Shown here piece after piece: positions 42,679-54,069 of a stretch of 64,000 nucleotides of DNA; position 1 is the first letter of the stretch, and the number at the start of each line of letters is the position of its first letter. The notes beneath the pieces are model-generated. The model had not been told where the DNA came from. It worked only from the letters and a program-made list of their open reading frames with translations, and did not search any database. The stretch is from Enterobacter sp. Ag1. Lineage in GTDB: Bacteria; Pseudomonadota; Gammaproteobacteria; Enterobacterales; Enterobacteriaceae. The position numbers and the translations under genes were made by a program. The DNA lies in the NCBI GenBank assembly GCA_000277545.1, contig AKXM01000060.1, positions 1 to 64,000 of the forward strand. The letters are read 5' to 3'.

Positions 42679-45093
42679 TTACATCGAACTTTGGTATGGC
42701 AGAATGTTAGTACGCAGCATCTGCGGAATACCCAGGCCATAGTTGGAACTCAGGCCACGTAACTCGATGTTAAAGCCGATTACGTTATCGTATTTACTCA
42801 TGTTATTTTCCCACCCGTTGATCTTACGCTCGACGCCAACACGAATGGCATAACAGCAAGAGCTGTACTGCACGGCGAACATAGAGTCAGCGGACTGTCG
42901 GGCATTGGTATCGTAGTAGTAGGCCCCGACAACGGACCAGCGATCCACGATTGGCCAACTGGCGACCATACCGACCTGCGAGATCCCTTCTTTGTACTGA
43001 TCGGCGGTTGAATATGCTGGCAGCGTAGCCTGAATATACTCCGGGCTGGCATAACGATAGGTCAACTGTGCCATACGATCGGCATCGCGACGGTACTCAA
43101 TGGCGCCGCTGCCGTTCGCTACGCTACCCAGGCGAGCATCATACTGTACCCCGCCGCGCAGGCCCCAGCGATCTGTCATACGCCAGTAGGTGTCACCGGC
43201 CCAGACCATGGAGCCCGTTTTCTTATCTTTCTCCCAGTTAATGTTGTCATCCCCGGTACGGGACTGGGTGAAATAGTAGATTTGACCCGCGGATACGTTA
43301 AAACGTTCAACCGATGCGTCATCATAAACCCGGGAAGTTAAGCCCGTCGTGACCTGGTTTGCGGAAGCAATGCGGTCCAGGCCACCATAGGTGCGGTCGC
43401 GGAACAGGCCGCTGTAGTCAGACTGCAGCAGAGATGAGTCGTAGTTGTTGATAGCACTTTGGTTGCGATACGGCACGTACAGGTACTGAGCGCGTGGCTC
43501 AAGCGTCTGTGTCCAGCCGGCAACGGAGTCCATATCACGGTCAAAGATCAGCTTGCCGTCCATTTTAAACTGCGGCAGCGTGCGGTTGACGGACGATTCC
43601 AGGTTGTTAGCTGAATCCCGTGCTTGTTGATACGGGGCATATCCCGGGGCACTGTTATATAAGTTAGTTGTGTAGTCTTTATATCTGTCCAGATTCCCTT
43701 GCTGATAGTGAGTCATCATCAGCTTGGCTTCGGTGTTCAGGCTTGCCCAGCCGTTGGAGACAGGCAGGTTGATCACCGGTTCAAGGTGCAGACGCGTTGC
43801 ATCAGGCATATTGTCATTCACGTTAGTGAATTTCACCGCCTGGCCATAAATTCGGGTATCAAACGGGCCCACGTCGTTCTGGTAGAAGTTGACGTCCAGC
43901 TGCGGCTCTGCGCGGTAGGAGCTTGTGCCTGCGCCCAACTGGTTGGCAAAGACCTGGAATTGTTTGGCGGACAGCGTCGCGTCAAAGTTCTGATTAGCGT
44001 AGCCGACGCTGAATTTTTGCGTAGCGTAGCCATCGGTACTGTTACCGTAGGGGGAGCTAAAGTCGTTGAAATAGCGTGAGTCGCTAACCTTGGTGTAATC
44101 GACGTTGAAGCGCCACACCTGGTCCATGACCCCGCTGTGGGTCCAGTAAAACAGCCAGCGGCGATCTTTTTCGCCCGGCGCAACGCCCGACTCGTTTTTG
44201 TACTCGTCATCCGACGGGAGATAGTCAAACTCCATCAGGCCTGAACCTGCCTGGGTCAGGTAGCGGAATTCGTTTTGCCACTGGATACCGCCACGCTTAT
44301 CAATATAGTGAGGCGTGATAGTGGCATCGAAGTTTGGCGCAATGTTCCAGTAATAGGGCAGCGCGAACTCAATGCCGCTGTTGGTGCTGTATTTAGCGCT
44401 GGGGATCAGGAAGCCCGAACGGCGTTTATCGCCAATAGGCAGCTGCAGGTAAGGGCTGTAGAACACCGGTACCGGGCCCAGTTTAAAGCGGGCGTTCCAA
44501 ATCTCCGCCACTTCTTCCTGCCTGTCCTGAATCACTTCAGTACCAACCACGCTCCAGGTGTTGGAGCCAGGCAGGCAGGAGGTGAACGTCCCGTTTTCGA
44601 GAATTGTGTAGCGGTTGTCGCCGCGCTGTTTCATGAGGTCTGCGGTACCGCGACCCTGGCGGCCAACCATCTGGTAATTACCGTCCCAGACGTTAGTATC
44701 TTTGGTGTTTAAATTTGACCAGGCTTTAGGACCTTTCAGGATGACCTGATTGTCGTCGTAATGCACATTACCTAAGGCATCTACGGTGCGGACGGGATCC
44801 GTTTGACCTTCGACCAGCTTCTGGTGAAGCTGAACTTCGTCTGACTGCAGGCGGCTGTTGCCCTGCTGAACGTCAACATTCCCGGTAAAAACGGCATTGT
44901 CCGGGTAGTCACCTTTGGCGTGATCGGCCTGGATTGTTACCGGCTGGCTATTGCCGTCGTCCTTAACCAATGGACGATTGTAGCTTGGGATACCCAGCAT
45001 ACACTGCGAGGCAAGGTCGGCAGCCATACCTTGTTGGCTATAAAGGGCTGAACCAATCAGTGTGGCCAGCAAGGTGGGAATACGTTTTTTCAT
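42679..45093 (-). CDS. lptD: LptD, LPS-assembly protein
   Basis: LptD is the outer-membrane beta-barrel that, with LptE, inserts lipopolysaccharide into the outer leaflet. With the ATG at 45093 the protein has 804 residues, about 20 more than E. coli. The signal peptide ends near residue 24 (QQGMA before ADLASQC). The periplasmic OstA domain spans about 50-200; the barrel fills the rest. The four disulfide cysteines appear to be C31, one in TFTSCLPGS and the pair in [10 protein letters not shown]. surA follows 58 bases downstream. Confidence 0.98.
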   Translation of the reverse strand: MKKRIPTLLATLIGSALYSQQGMAADLASQCMLGIPSYNRPLVKDDGNSQPVTIQADHAKGDYPDNAVFTGNVDVQQGNSRLQSDEVQLHQKLVEGQTDPVRTVDALGNVHYDDNQVILKGPKAWSNLNTKDTNVWDGNYQMVGRQGRGTADLMKQRGDNRYTILENGTFTSCLPGSNTWSVVGTEVIQDRQEEVAEIWNARFKLGPVPVFYSPYLQLPIGDKRRSGFLIPSAKYSTNSGIEFALPYYWNIAPNFDATITPHYIDKRGGIQWQNEFRYLTQAGSGLMEFDYLPSDDEYKNESGVAPGEKDRRWLFYWTHSGVMDQVWRFNVDYTKVSDSRYFNDFSSPYGNSTDGYATQKFSVGYANQNFDATLSAKQFQVFANQLGAGTSSYRAEPQLDVNFYQNDVGPFDTRIYGQAVKFTNVNDNMPDATRLHLEPVINLPVSNGWASLNTEAKLMMTHYQQGNLDRYKDYTTNLYNSAPGYAPYQQARDSANNLESSVNRTLPQFKMDGKLIFDRDMDSVAGWTQTLEPRAQYLYVPYRNQSAINNYDSSLLQSDYSGLFRDRTYGGLDRIASANQVTTGLTSRVYDDASVERFNVSAGQIYYFTQSRTGDDNINWEKDKKTGSMVWAGDTYWRMTDRWGLRGGVQYDARLGSVANGSGAIEYRRDADRMAQLTYRYASPEYIQATLPAYSTADQYKEGISQVGMVASWPIVDRWSVVGAYYYDTNARQSADSMFAVQYSSCCYAIRVGVERKINGWENNMSKYDNVIGFNIELRGLSSNYGLGIPQMLRTNILPYQSSM

Positions 45094-45274
45094 ACGTGTT
45101 ATTTGTTGTTCCGTCATCAGGGTATAGCGAAGGCAAACGGTCAGAGACTAACGTACTCATCACCACAGCGCTAGTGTTAATCCAGCCCATTAGCAGTATG
45201 CCGTTAGGCAGCGCTATCAATGGCGGGTATGATAAAGCAAATTCTAGACGACAGCATGATGATTTGGGGAGTAT

Positions 45275-46093
45275 ATGCAGTATTGGGGAAAAGTACTCGG
45301 TGTTGCTTTGGGGTTAATCTCAGGCGGCGGCTTTTGGGGTGTGGTGATAGGTTTTCTTATCGGCCATATGTTTGATAAGGCACGCAGCCGTCGCGGGGCC
45401 TGGTTTGCTAACCAACAGCAGCGTCAGGCGATCTTTTTTTCTACCACTTTTGAAGTGATGGGGCACCTCACCAAATCGAAAGGTCGGGTAACGGAAGCTG
45501 ATATTCAAATAGCGTCTTTATTGATGGACCGAATGCAGCTTCATGGTGAGGCGCGCGCCGCCGCTCAGCGAGCATTTCGCGCGGGGAAAGAAAATAACTA
45601 TCCGCTCAGAGAAAAGATGGGGCAGATGCGAAGCGTCTGTTTTGGCCGGTCTGACTTAATTCGGATGTTTCTGGAAATACAAATCCAGGCTGCGTTTGCG
45701 GATGGCTCGCTGCACCCAAATGAGCGTCAGGTGCTGTATGTGATTGCCGAAGAACTGGGGATCTCGCGTGCCCAGTTCGACCAGTTCTTGCGCATGATGG
45801 AAGGCGGCCAGCAGTTCGGTGGTGGCCAGTACCAATACCAGCAATCGCAAGGCGGCTTCGCGCAGCAACAAAGAGGCCCGACGCTGGAAGATGCCTGCAA
45901 GGTGCTTGGGGTAAAAAGCAGCGATGAGCCAACGGTTATCAAGCGCGCGTACCGTAAGTTAATGAGTGAGCACCATCCTGACAAGCTGGTGGCAAAAGGC
46001 CTGCCGCCGGAAATGATGCAGATGGCGAAGCAAAAGGCCCAGGAGATTCAGGGCGCTTACGATCTGATTAAAACCGCAAAAGGGTTTAAGTAG
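45275..46093 (+). CDS. djlA: DjlA, membrane-anchored DnaJ-like co-chaperone
   Basis: DjlA is a DnaK co-chaperone of the inner membrane linked to capsule signalling by RcsC in E. coli. It has 272 residues. One Gly-rich transmembrane helix lies at about 7-30; a TerB-like domain follows (55-160), then a Gln-rich linker ([18 protein letters not shown]). The C-terminal J domain (about 205-272) has the HPD motif in HHPDKLV. It is divergent from lptD. Confidence 0.96.
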   Translation: MQYWGKVLGVALGLISGGGFWGVVIGFLIGHMFDKARSRRGAWFANQQQRQAIFFSTTFEVMGHLTKSKGRVTEADIQIASLLMDRMQLHGEARAAAQRAFRAGKENNYPLREKMGQMRSVCFGRSDLIRMFLEIQIQAAFADGSLHPNERQVLYVIAEELGISRAQFDQFLRMMEGGQQFGGGQYQYQQSQGGFAQQQRGPTLEDACKVLGVKSSDEPTVIKRAYRKLMSEHHPDKLVAKGLPPEMMQMAKQKAQEIQGAYDLIKTAKGFK

Positions 46094-46123
46094 AAAAAGG
46101 CCTCTCAGTTGAGAGGCCTTTTT
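46094..46123. terminator. Bidirectional terminator, djlA/rluA
   Basis: AAAAAGGCCTCTC (46094-46106) pairs with GAGAGGCCTTTTT (46111-46123) over AGTT. It serves the convergent djlA and rluA genes and overlaps the rluA stop. Confidence 0.9.
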
Positions 46124-46782
46124 TAGAAGTCCGCCGGCGCTTTAAACGTCATTGGCGTACCGTAGCTTGGGTGCGTGATGGTGAGCATCTCGGCATGGAG
46201 CTGAAGACGCGGCGCCATGGCAAGCGCTTCTGGCGTCGCGTAGAAGCGGTCCCCGAGAATCGGGTGCCCCAGCGCCTGCATATGCACACGAAGCTGGTGC
46301 GAACGCCCGGTAATCGGCATGAGCTGTACACGAGCGGTATTATCCGCCGCGTATTCCAGCACCTGATATCCAGTCTGCGCAGATTTCCCTGTCTCGTAGC
46401 ATACCTTCTGCTTTGGTCTGTTAGGCCAGTCGCAAATCAGCGGTAGATCCACCAAACCTTCTTCCGGCTGTGGATGTCCCCAAACGCGAGCCACATACTG
46501 CTTTTTCGGCTCGCGTTCACGGAACTGGCGCTTTAGCTCGCGCTCTGCCGCTTTGGTCAGCGCCACCACGATCACGCCGCTGGTTGCCATATCAAGTCGA
46601 TGGACCGATTCCGCCAGCGGAAAGTCGCGCTGAATGCGCGTCATCACGCTGTCTTTGTGCTCGTCAAGACGTCCCGGAACGGACAGCAGGCCGCTGGGCT
46701 TGTTAACCACCATGATGTGCTCATCCTGGTACAGGATAACCAGCCAGGGATCGAGAGGCGGATTGTAGGGTTCCATCAGCAT
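46123..46782 (-). CDS. rluA: RluA, 23S rRNA/tRNA pseudouridine synthase
   Basis: RluA makes pseudouridine at position 746 of 23S rRNA and 32 of several tRNAs. It has 219 residues, the E. coli length. The catalytic Asp is in VHRLDMATSG, and further family segments are VNKPSGLLSVPG and ITGRSHQLRVHM. The E. coli protein starts MGMENYNPP and this one MLMEPYNPP, which supports the start. Confidence 0.97.
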   Translation of the reverse strand: MLMEPYNPPLDPWLVILYQDEHIMVVNKPSGLLSVPGRLDEHKDSVMTRIQRDFPLAESVHRLDMATSGVIVVALTKAAERELKRQFREREPKKQYVARVWGHPQPEEGLVDLPLICDWPNRPKQKVCYETGKSAQTGYQVLEYAADNTARVQLMPITGRSHQLRVHMQALGHPILGDRFYATPEALAMAPRLQLHAEMLTITHPSYGTPMTFKAPADF

Positions 46783-46790
46783 TTACTCTG

Positions 46791-46912
46791 CATCCTTCAA
46801 GCTGCAGCCGCGTTGGCTGCTCTCACTTATCCCAGTCACTGACTTTAGTCAGCTCCTGGGAATTCTCTCTTTTGCCGCCTTGCTGCAACTCGAATGATTT
46901 GAGTAAAGCGAC
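46791..46912. repeat. ERIC (IRU) intergenic repeat
   Basis: About 120 bases between rluA and rapA match the enterobacterial repetitive intergenic consensus. The central palindrome CCCAG-N4-TGACTTTAGTCA-N4-CTGGG lies at 46831-46860 and its flanks (CTTCAAGCTGCAGCCGCG on one side and GCCGCCTTGCTGCAACTCGA on the other) are the standard ERIC arms. It lies downstream of rapA and upstream of rluA, both transcribed leftwards. Confidence 0.88.
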
Positions 46913-46918
46913 GCATAT

Positions 46919-49825
46919 TTACTGGTGCGTCACAACGATCAAACGCAGGGCATCAAGACGCCAGTTAGCCTGGCTCAGCGCTTCCATCACCTGCTGGCGA
47001 TTGGTTTCGATAGCTGCAAGCTCGTCGTCACGAATGTTTGGGTTAACGGCTTTCAACGCTTCCAGACGGGACAGCTCAGAGCTCAGCTTCTCATCGGCTT
47101 CTTCACGAGCTGCGTCGATCAGCGCCTGTGCCGCATCGGCAACTTTTTCTTCCGCCACCTGCAGAATAGCGTGCACGTCGGACTGCACCGCATTCACCAG
47201 TTTGCTGCCGGTATGGCGGTTAACCGCGCTGAGCTGGCGGTTGAAGCTTTCAAACTCCACCTGCGCCGCGAGGTTGGTGCCGTTCTTATCCACCAGCATG
47301 CGCACCGGCGTCGGCGGCAGGAAGCGATTGAGCTGCAGCTGTTTAGGCGCTTTGGCCTCAACAACGTAAACCAGCTCCAGCAGCAGCGTACCCACCGGCA
47401 GCGCTTTGTTTTTCAGCAGAGACAGGGCACAGCTACCGGTATCGCCTGACAGGATCAAATCCAGGCCGTTGCGGATGATCGGGTGTTCCCAGGTCACAAA
47501 CTGCGCGTCTTCGCGGGACAAGGCGACGTCACGCTCGAAGGTGATTGTGCAGCCGTCTTCCGGCAGGCCCGGGAAGTCAGGGACCAGCATATGGTCGGAC
47601 GGAGTAATGACGACCATGTTGTCGCCGCGATCGTCCTGGTTAATGCCGACGATATCAAACAGGTTCATGGCAAAGCTAACGAGGTTAGTGTCGTTATCTT
47701 GCTCGGAAATGGCTTCTGCCAGCGCCTGCGCTTTTTCACCGCCGTTGGAATGAATTTCCAGCAGACGGTCGCGGCCCTGCTCAAGCTGCTGCTTCAGGGC
47801 ATCGTGCTGCTCGCGGCACTGCTTGATCAGCGCGTCAAAGCCTTCGGTATTTTCCGGTGCCGCGAGATATTCGATCAACTGCGGATAGACGTTGTCATAA
47901 ATGGTGCGGCCGGTCGGGCAGGTGTGTTCGAAGGCATCCAGGCCAGCATGGTACCAGTCCACCAGGACCGACTGAGCGGTTTTTTCCAGGTACGGAACGT
48001 GAATCTGGATGTCGTGCGCCTGGCCAATACGGTCGAGACGGCCAATACGCTGCTCCAGCAGGTCCGGGTTAAACGGCAGGTCAAACATCACCAGCTGACT
48101 GGCGAACTGGAAGTTACGGCCTTCTGAGCCAATCTCTGAGCACAGCAGGACCTGAGCGCCGGTATCTTCTTCCGCAAACCAGGCTGCAGCGCGGTCTCGT
48201 TCGATGATGGACATGCCTTCATGGAAGACGGCTGCGCGGATGCCTTCGCGCTCACGCAGAACCTGCTCAAGCTGGAGTGCCGTCGCGGCCTTGGCGCAGA
48301 TCACCAGCACTTTCTGCGAACGGTGGCTGGTCAGGTAGCCCATCAGCCATTCAACGCGTGGGTCGAAGTTCCACCAGGTGCCGGTGTCGCCTTCGAACTC
48401 CTGATAAATCTGCTCCGGATACAGCATATCCCGGGCGCGATCCTCCACGGACTTACGCGCGGCCATAATACCGGAGACTTTAATCGCCGTCTGGTACTGG
48501 GTTGGCAGCGGCAGGCGAATGGTGTGCAGTTCGCGTTTCGGGAAACCTTTCACGCCGTTACGGGTGTTACGGAACAGCACGCGGCTGGTGCCGTGTCTGT
48601 CCATCAGCATGGAAACCAACTCCTGGCGCGCGGCTTCACTGCCTTCGCGATCGCTGTTGGCGGTTTGCAGCAGTGGCTCGATATCCTGCTCGCCAATCAG
48701 CTCACCCATGGTATTCAGCTGCTCATCGGTCAAGCGATCTCCTGCCAGCAGCAAGGCGACGGCGTCTGCAACCGGGCGGTAATTCTGCTGCTCGTCGACG
48801 AACATGGCGAAATCATGGAAGCGATTTGGGTCCAGCAGGCGTAAGCGCGCGAAGTGGCTTTCCATGCCCAGCTGTTCAGGCGTGGCGGTCAGCAACAGGA
48901 CGCCAGGAACATGTTCGGCCAGCTGTTCAATGGCCTGGTATTCACGGCTGGGCGCATCTTCGCTCCACACCAGATGGTGAGCTTCATCGACAACCAGCAT
49001 ATCCCACTCCGCTTCGCAGAGGTTTTCCAGGCGCTGTTTATTGCGGCGCACGAAGTCCAGCGAGCAAATGACCAATTGTTCGGTGTCAAACGGGTTGCTG
49101 CTGTCGTGCTGGGCTTCCGCGTAACGTTCATCGTCAAACAGCGCGAAGCGCAGGTTAAAGCGGCGCAGCATTTCGACCAGCCACTGATGCTGCAGGGTTT
49201 CCGGCACCACAATCAGCACGCGCTCGGCGCTACCGGCCAGCAGTTGCTGGTGGATGATCATCCCGGCTTCAATGGTTTTACCCAGGCCAACCTCATCCGC
49301 GAGCAATACGCGCGGCGCATGGCGGCGGCCAACATCATGAGCGATGTTTAGCTGGTGAGGGATCAGGCTGGTGCGCATCCCGCGCAGGCCGCTCCAAATC
49401 TGGCGCGACTGTTCGCTCTGATATTTGCGGGCGCGGAAACGCAGCGCAAAGCGGTCCATACGGTCGATTTGCCCGGCAAACAGGCGATCCTGTGGTTTGC
49501 TGAAGACCAATTTGCTGTCGAGAAACACTTCGCGCAGCAGGACGTCAGACTCTTCGGTATCGAGACGGGTGCCGAGGTAGGCGAGTAAACCCTTTTCTTC
49601 CTTAACTTCATCAACTTTCAGCTGCCAGCCTTCATGGCTGGTAATCACATCGCCTGGGTTAAACATCACGCGGGTGATCGGGGAGTCATTTCTGGCGTAC
49701 AGACGATTTTCACCCGTTGCCGGGAAGAGCAGGGTAACCATACGCGCATCCAGCGCCACCACGGTTCCCAGTCCCAGTTCGCTTTCGGTATCGCTGATCC
49801 AACGTTGACCAAGTGTAAAAGGCAT
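46919..49825 (-). CDS. rapA: RapA (HepA), RNA polymerase-associated SWI/SNF ATPase
   Basis: RapA binds RNA polymerase and uses ATP to recycle stalled or post-termination complexes. It has 968 residues, as in E. coli. The N-terminal tudor-like repeats (1-107) contact the polymerase. The ATPase core has Walker A DEVGLGKT near 178 and the DEAH box VVDEAHHL near 280. The C-terminal helicase motif [18 protein letters not shown] is typical of SWI2/SNF2 proteins. Confidence 0.98.
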   Translation of the reverse strand: MPFTLGQRWISDTESELGLGTVVALDARMVTLLFPATGENRLYARNDSPITRVMFNPGDVITSHEGWQLKVDEVKEEKGLLAYLGTRLDTEESDVLLREVFLDSKLVFSKPQDRLFAGQIDRMDRFALRFRARKYQSEQSRQIWSGLRGMRTSLIPHQLNIAHDVGRRHAPRVLLADEVGLGKTIEAGMIIHQQLLAGSAERVLIVVPETLQHQWLVEMLRRFNLRFALFDDERYAEAQHDSSNPFDTEQLVICSLDFVRRNKQRLENLCEAEWDMLVVDEAHHLVWSEDAPSREYQAIEQLAEHVPGVLLLTATPEQLGMESHFARLRLLDPNRFHDFAMFVDEQQNYRPVADAVALLLAGDRLTDEQLNTMGELIGEQDIEPLLQTANSDREGSEAARQELVSMLMDRHGTSRVLFRNTRNGVKGFPKRELHTIRLPLPTQYQTAIKVSGIMAARKSVEDRARDMLYPEQIYQEFEGDTGTWWNFDPRVEWLMGYLTSHRSQKVLVICAKAATALQLEQVLREREGIRAAVFHEGMSIIERDRAAAWFAEEDTGAQVLLCSEIGSEGRNFQFASQLVMFDLPFNPDLLEQRIGRLDRIGQAHDIQIHVPYLEKTAQSVLVDWYHAGLDAFEHTCPTGRTIYDNVYPQLIEYLAAPENTEGFDALIKQCREQHDALKQQLEQGRDRLLEIHSNGGEKAQALAEAISEQDNDTNLVSFAMNLFDIVGINQDDRGDNMVVITPSDHMLVPDFPGLPEDGCTITFERDVALSREDAQFVTWEHPIIRNGLDLILSGDTGSCALSLLKNKALPVGTLLLELVYVVEAKAPKQLQLNRFLPPTPVRMLVDKNGTNLAAQVEFESFNRQLSAVNRHTGSKLVNAVQSDVHAILQVAEEKVADAAQALIDAAREEADEKLSSELSRLEALKAVNPNIRDDELAAIETNRQQVMEALSQANWRLDALRLIVVTHQ

Positions 49826-49970
49826 AAGTTTTCGGCTCTATTTCAGTGACTTAAATTTGCAGGCAATAGCATGGCAACCGCGCACAGGCGGCGCAGTTGT
49901 TTAAAATTGGGTCTAAGGATTCGAAGAAAGGGCGCTATGGTACTGGATGGCAACGGATTCGTCACGCACT

Positions 49971-50040
49971 CGTCATGCTTCAAATTACGGCGGCGCTGGC
50001 TGCGTGCTCTTAGCGCCTTGCCGTAAGCTGAGTTATGTAG
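49971..50040. repeat. Probable degenerate ERIC-like remnant
   Basis: The stretch CGTCATGCTTCAAATTACGG (from 49971), then GGCTGCGTGCTCT and GCGCCTTGCCGTAA, resembles the two ERIC arms joined without the central palindrome. Similarity is partial and the call is by eye. Confidence 0.4.
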
Positions 50041-50047
50041 AGGGTTT

Positions 50048-52408
50048 TTAAAATAGCCCCATCTGCCCCGTCATCAGTGTAGCAAAGTCGTCCTCAAGGA
50101 AGGGCAAAATCCCCTCGGCGACGGGCTGCAGCTGGCGAGTCAGGTAGTGGTCATAATCCAGCGGAGATTGCTGATAATCAACCGGCTCCGGGCCGCTCAG
50201 GGTCATGACATATTTTATCGTGCCGCGATTCTGGTATTGCGCCGGCCTGCCCAGACGTTGGTTATGTTCATCGGCAAGCCTGGCCGCACGAACGTGAGGC
50301 GGCACGTTTTTCTGGTACTCGCTTAACGGGCGACGCAGGCGTTTGCGATAGATCAGCTGTGAATCCAGCTCACCCGACATCAGGCTGGCAATGGTCTCAC
50401 GGATGTAGTCCTGATAGGGCTCGCCGCGGAAAATTCGCCAATAGAGCGTTTGCTGGAACTGTTGGGCGAGTGGCGTCCAGTCGGTGCGCACTGTTTCAAG
50501 CCCTTTAAATACCATGCGCTGTTCGTCGCCCTCCTGAATAAGCCCGGCGTAGCGCTTTTTGCTGCCCTGGTCCGTCCCCCGAATGGTAGGCATCAGGAAG
50601 CGGCAGAAGTGCGTTTCGTACTCCAGCTCCAGGGCGCATTCCAGGTTCTGCGTCGTTTTCAGGTGTTCGCGCCACCAGCCGTTTACGTGTTCAACCAGCT
50701 TCCTGCCAATCTGTGCGGCGTCCTTTTCGCTGTGGGCCTGTTTCAGCCAGACAAAGGTTGAATCCGTATCGCCGTAGATAACGTCATAGCCCTGGGATTC
50801 AATCAGCGCTTTTGTCTGGCGCATGATCTCGTGACCGCGCATGGTGATCGACGAAGCAAGGCGGGGATCGAAAAAGCGACAGGCACTGGTACCCAGTACG
50901 CCGTAAAACGCATTCATGATGATCTTGAGCGCCTGGGAGAGCGGCTTGTTGCCGTGGCGTTTTGCCTCGTCCCGGCCATGCCAGATCTGGCTCACGATCT
51001 CGGGCAGGCAGTGTTTGTCGCGGGAGAACCAGCCGCCAATAAACCCTTCAACGGAGTGCGTCACGTCCGGCTGGGCTGCACCTTCGACGAGGCCGACCGG
51101 ATCGATTAAAAAGGTACGGATAATCGACGGATACAGGCTTTTATAATCGAGCACCAGCACCGAGTCATAGAGTCCAGGACTGGAATCCATCACATAGCCG
51201 CCGGGGCTTGCCTGCGGCGGAACCTCGCCCAGATTGGGGGCGACATAGCCTGCACGATGCATACGCGGGAAATAAAGGTGGCTGAAAGCCGCTACCGAGC
51301 CGCCGTGTTTATCCAGCGGGAGCCCGTTGACCGTCGCCCGCTCCAGCAGGAAAGGCATCAGCTCAGTCTTGTGGAAAATACGCGTGACCAGCTCGCAGTC
51401 TTTGAGGTTATAGGTAGCCAGCGCGGGTTTGTCTTCGGCAAAGCGGCGGTCGATCTCATCCATACGATCCCAGGGATTATCAATCGACTTCCCTTCACCC
51501 AGAAGTTCACGGGAGACCGCTTCCAGCGAAAACGAAGAGAAATTCCAGAACGCCGATTTTAGCGCTTCGATGCCGTCGATAATCACCCGGCCCGCAAGCT
51601 GGGCAAAGAAAACGCCCTGCTTAAAGCCGTGCTCACGCCATTCTAGCAGGCTGTTACCCCTGCCCAGACGGAGCGGAACCTGGTAGCGTTCGGCCATTTT
51701 TTGCAGCACGCGCAGGTCAAACTGCACGACGTTCCAGCCGATCAGGACGTCGGGATCGTGCTCGGCAAACCAGCTATTCAGCTTCTCCAGCAGCAAAGGG
51801 CGGCTGGCGACATATTCCAGCGTAAAGTCCAGGCCCGCAGCATCGCCGTTTTCAGGCCCCAGCATATAGACGTGGCGCTGCCCGCAGCCTTCCAGGCCGA
51901 TGCAGTACAGCTCGCCGTGTCGATTCGTTTCGATATCCAGCGAGACCCATTTCAACGGCGGGCGGTATTCCGGGGCGGGCTTCAGGCGGGTATCCAGCAG
52001 CACTTCGCCCTGAGGATGGCCGCTAAACCAGACCGGCGCGGTAATAAAGCGTTCCATCAGGAAGCGCTCCGGGGGGCGAATATCCGCCTCATAGACCGTC
52101 ACGCCGCCGTCGCGGAGCAGTTTCTCCAGCCGCATTAACTGGCGGTGCTGCTGGCAATACAGGCCCGCCACCGGCTGGTGATGGAAGTCTTTGAGTTCAA
52201 GCGGCGTAAGGCGGAATTGGTTTTCACCGGCTAGCAAACGCTGCGCCTGGGCTAACTGCGCCTGGGGAATAAAAGCGACGGATTCCTGTGGCGGCAGGCG
52301 CACCTTAAGCGGGCCATCGTCCGTGGCCAGCCAGAAATCGACTTCGGTACCGCGCGAGGTGTCTCGCCAGTGCCTGGTCAGCAGAAACCCCTGACGAGCT
52401 TGAGACAC
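50048..52408 (-). CDS. polB: PolB, DNA polymerase II
   Basis: PolB is the SOS-induced family B DNA polymerase used in replication restart and translesion synthesis. It has 786 residues. The exonuclease motif [11 protein letters not shown] is near 155; polymerase motifs [14 protein letters not shown] (near 415) and [10 protein letters not shown] (near 545) hold the catalytic aspartates. The start codon is GTG, as in E. coli. A LexA box lies 55 bases upstream. In E. coli K-12 polB is followed on its 5' side by araDABC; here yabI is the direct neighbour. Confidence 0.98.
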   Translation of the reverse strand: MSQARQGFLLTRHWRDTSRGTEVDFWLATDDGPLKVRLPPQESVAFIPQAQLAQAQRLLAGENQFRLTPLELKDFHHQPVAGLYCQQHRQLMRLEKLLRDGGVTVYEADIRPPERFLMERFITAPVWFSGHPQGEVLLDTRLKPAPEYRPPLKWVSLDIETNRHGELYCIGLEGCGQRHVYMLGPENGDAAGLDFTLEYVASRPLLLEKLNSWFAEHDPDVLIGWNVVQFDLRVLQKMAERYQVPLRLGRGNSLLEWREHGFKQGVFFAQLAGRVIIDGIEALKSAFWNFSSFSLEAVSRELLGEGKSIDNPWDRMDEIDRRFAEDKPALATYNLKDCELVTRIFHKTELMPFLLERATVNGLPLDKHGGSVAAFSHLYFPRMHRAGYVAPNLGEVPPQASPGGYVMDSSPGLYDSVLVLDYKSLYPSIIRTFLIDPVGLVEGAAQPDVTHSVEGFIGGWFSRDKHCLPEIVSQIWHGRDEAKRHGNKPLSQALKIIMNAFYGVLGTSACRFFDPRLASSITMRGHEIMRQTKALIESQGYDVIYGDTDSTFVWLKQAHSEKDAAQIGRKLVEHVNGWWREHLKTTQNLECALELEYETHFCRFLMPTIRGTDQGSKKRYAGLIQEGDEQRMVFKGLETVRTDWTPLAQQFQQTLYWRIFRGEPYQDYIRETIASLMSGELDSQLIYRKRLRRPLSEYQKNVPPHVRAARLADEHNQRLGRPAQYQNRGTIKYVMTLSGPEPVDYQQSPLDYDHYLTRQLQPVAEGILPFLEDDFATLMTGQMGLF

Positions 52409-52462
52409 GCTGCATTCTCTCTCAGGAAAAGTGTTTCGATTATAGCGTAAACAACCGTTACT

Positions 52463-52482
52463 TACTGCATTTATATACAGTG
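52463..52482. promoter_or_regulatory. LexA (SOS) box upstream of polB
   Basis: TACTGCATTTATATACAGTG is a near-consensus LexA site with the required CTG-N10-CAG spacing (52465-52480). It lies 55 bases upstream of the polB start, as expected for an SOS gene. Confidence 0.88.
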
Positions 52483-52606
52483 TTATTGGCCGGGTGTGCG
52501 AATTGTCCGGAACTTTACCGTCTATTCTTTATTCATAGAAATGAGACCTTGACGCCTGTCACGTTAATTCTGGAGAATCGCCCGCTCGCTCATCGACGGA
52601 AAGCCT

Positions 52607-53374
52607 ATGGAAGCCTTACTGGAACACTTTATTACACAGTCAGTTGCATATTCGCTTATCGCGGTGATGCTGGTGGCCTTTCTTGAATCGCTGGCGCTGG
52701 TGGGGCTGATCCTGCCGGGCACGGTGATGATGGCCGGACTGGGGGCGCTGATCGGCAGTGGTCAGGTGAATTTCTATTATGCCTGGGGCGCCGGGATCGT
52801 CGGCTGTCTGCTGGGGGACTGGATCTCGTTCTGGCTTGGGCAGCGTTTCAAAGGGCCGCTGCACCGCTGGTCATTTATGAAGAAGAATAAAGCTCTACTG
52901 GATAAAACCGAACACGCGCTGCATCAGCACAGCATGTTTACCATTCTGGTTGGACGCTTCGTCGGCCCTACGCGCCCGCTGGTGCCGATGGTTGCCGGTA
53001 TGCTGGATTTACCGCTGGCGAAGTTTTTACCGCCAAATATTATCGGCTGCCTGTTCTGGCCACCGCTCTATTTTCTGCCGGGCATCCTTGCTGGAGCGGC
53101 AATCGACATTCCTACAGACATGAAAAGCGCCAGCTTCAAGTGGCTGCTTCTGGCGGTCGTTTTACTGCTTTGGCTGGCTGCATGGCTGTGCTGGCGTTGG
53201 TATCGCAGCGGTAAGCGTGGCTCAGATCGCCTGGCCCGCTATCTACCGCAGGCCCGACTCAACTGGCTGGCTCCGCTTATGCTTGTGGCGGGCATTGGCA
53301 GTTTTGTGGCCTTGCTGCAGCATCCCTTGATGCCGGTTTACTGGGACATCCTGCGGAAGGTGCTGTCGCACTAA
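52607..53374 (+). CDS. yabI: YabI, DedA-family membrane protein
   Basis: This is an inner-membrane protein of the DedA/VTT superfamily, whose members include undecaprenyl-phosphate and phospholipid flippases. It has 255 residues. Family signatures are [28 protein letters not shown] and [17 protein letters not shown]. Its own function is not settled. Its 3' end overlaps the thiQ 3' end by four bases, so the two genes meet tail to tail with no terminator between. Confidence 0.92.
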   Translation: MEALLEHFITQSVAYSLIAVMLVAFLESLALVGLILPGTVMMAGLGALIGSGQVNFYYAWGAGIVGCLLGDWISFWLGQRFKGPLHRWSFMKKNKALLDKTEHALHQHSMFTILVGRFVGPTRPLVPMVAGMLDLPLAKFLPPNIIGCLFWPPLYFLPGILAGAAIDIPTDMKSASFKWLLLAVVLLLWLAAWLCWRWYRSGKRGSDRLARYLPQARLNWLAPLMLVAGIGSFVALLQHPLMPVYWDILRKVLSH

Positions 53375-54069
53375 GTGCAGATTCCCAACAGCGCGGAGGC
53401 GCTTGCCTCGCCGCTGAGCAATGTGCCTGTTTCGCCGTCCCATGCAATACGCCCGTCTTTTACCACGATGCTGCGGCTGGCGATGCGGGCGGCATCTTCA
53501 ATACTGTGAGAGACCATCAGCAGCGTCAGCCGTTGCTCCCGGCACAGCTCGTCGAGCAGCTGTAGCATCTCTTTGCGCAGCGCCGGATCGAGCGCCGAGA
53601 AAGGTTCGTCCAGCAGTAAAACGGGCTGCTGACGAACCAGGCAGCGGGCCAGGGCGACGCGCTGCCGCTGTCCGCCGGAAAGCTGAGACGGCAGACGGTC
53701 CAGCATGTCAGTTAACCCCACGCGTTCCGTTATTTCCTGCAACCGCAGCTTCTGGGCTTCATCAAGTTTCATTCCCGGATGCATGCCCAGGGCGATATTT
53801 TGCCGGACGGTCAAATGGCTAAACAGATTATTTTCCTGGAAAAGCATGGAAACCGGGCGAGCTGAAGGCGGTGTCCGGGTGTGATCCACGCCGTCGATGA
53901 CGATGCTGCCGCTGGCAGGCGCCAGGAACCCGGCGACCAGGCTCAGTAACGTACTTTTCCCCGCCCCGCTTGGCCCCAGGATGGCGATTCGTTCCCCCGC
54001 CGCAACCTTCAGGGAAAAGCGCATGGGTAAGTGCTGGTACAGCCAGGTTACATCAGTCAGAGTTAGCAT
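53371..54069 (-). CDS. thiQ: ThiQ, thiamine ABC transporter ATPase
   Basis: ThiQ powers import of thiamine, thiamine phosphate and TPP with ThiB and ThiP. It has 232 residues, equal to E. coli, with the ATG at 54069. Walker [10 protein letters not shown], the signature [11 protein letters not shown] and Walker [11 protein letters not shown] are all intact. It overlaps the end of thiP by 17 bases. Confidence 0.97.
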   Translation of the reverse strand: MLTLTDVTWLYQHLPMRFSLKVAAGERIAILGPSGAGKSTLLSLVAGFLAPASGSIVIDGVDHTRTPPSARPVSMLFQENNLFSHLTVRQNIALGMHPGMKLDEAQKLRLQEITERVGLTDMLDRLPSQLSGGQRQRVALARCLVRQQPVLLLDEPFSALDPALRKEMLQLLDELCREQRLTLLMVSHSIEDAARIASRSIVVKDGRIAWDGETGTLLSGEASASALLGICT

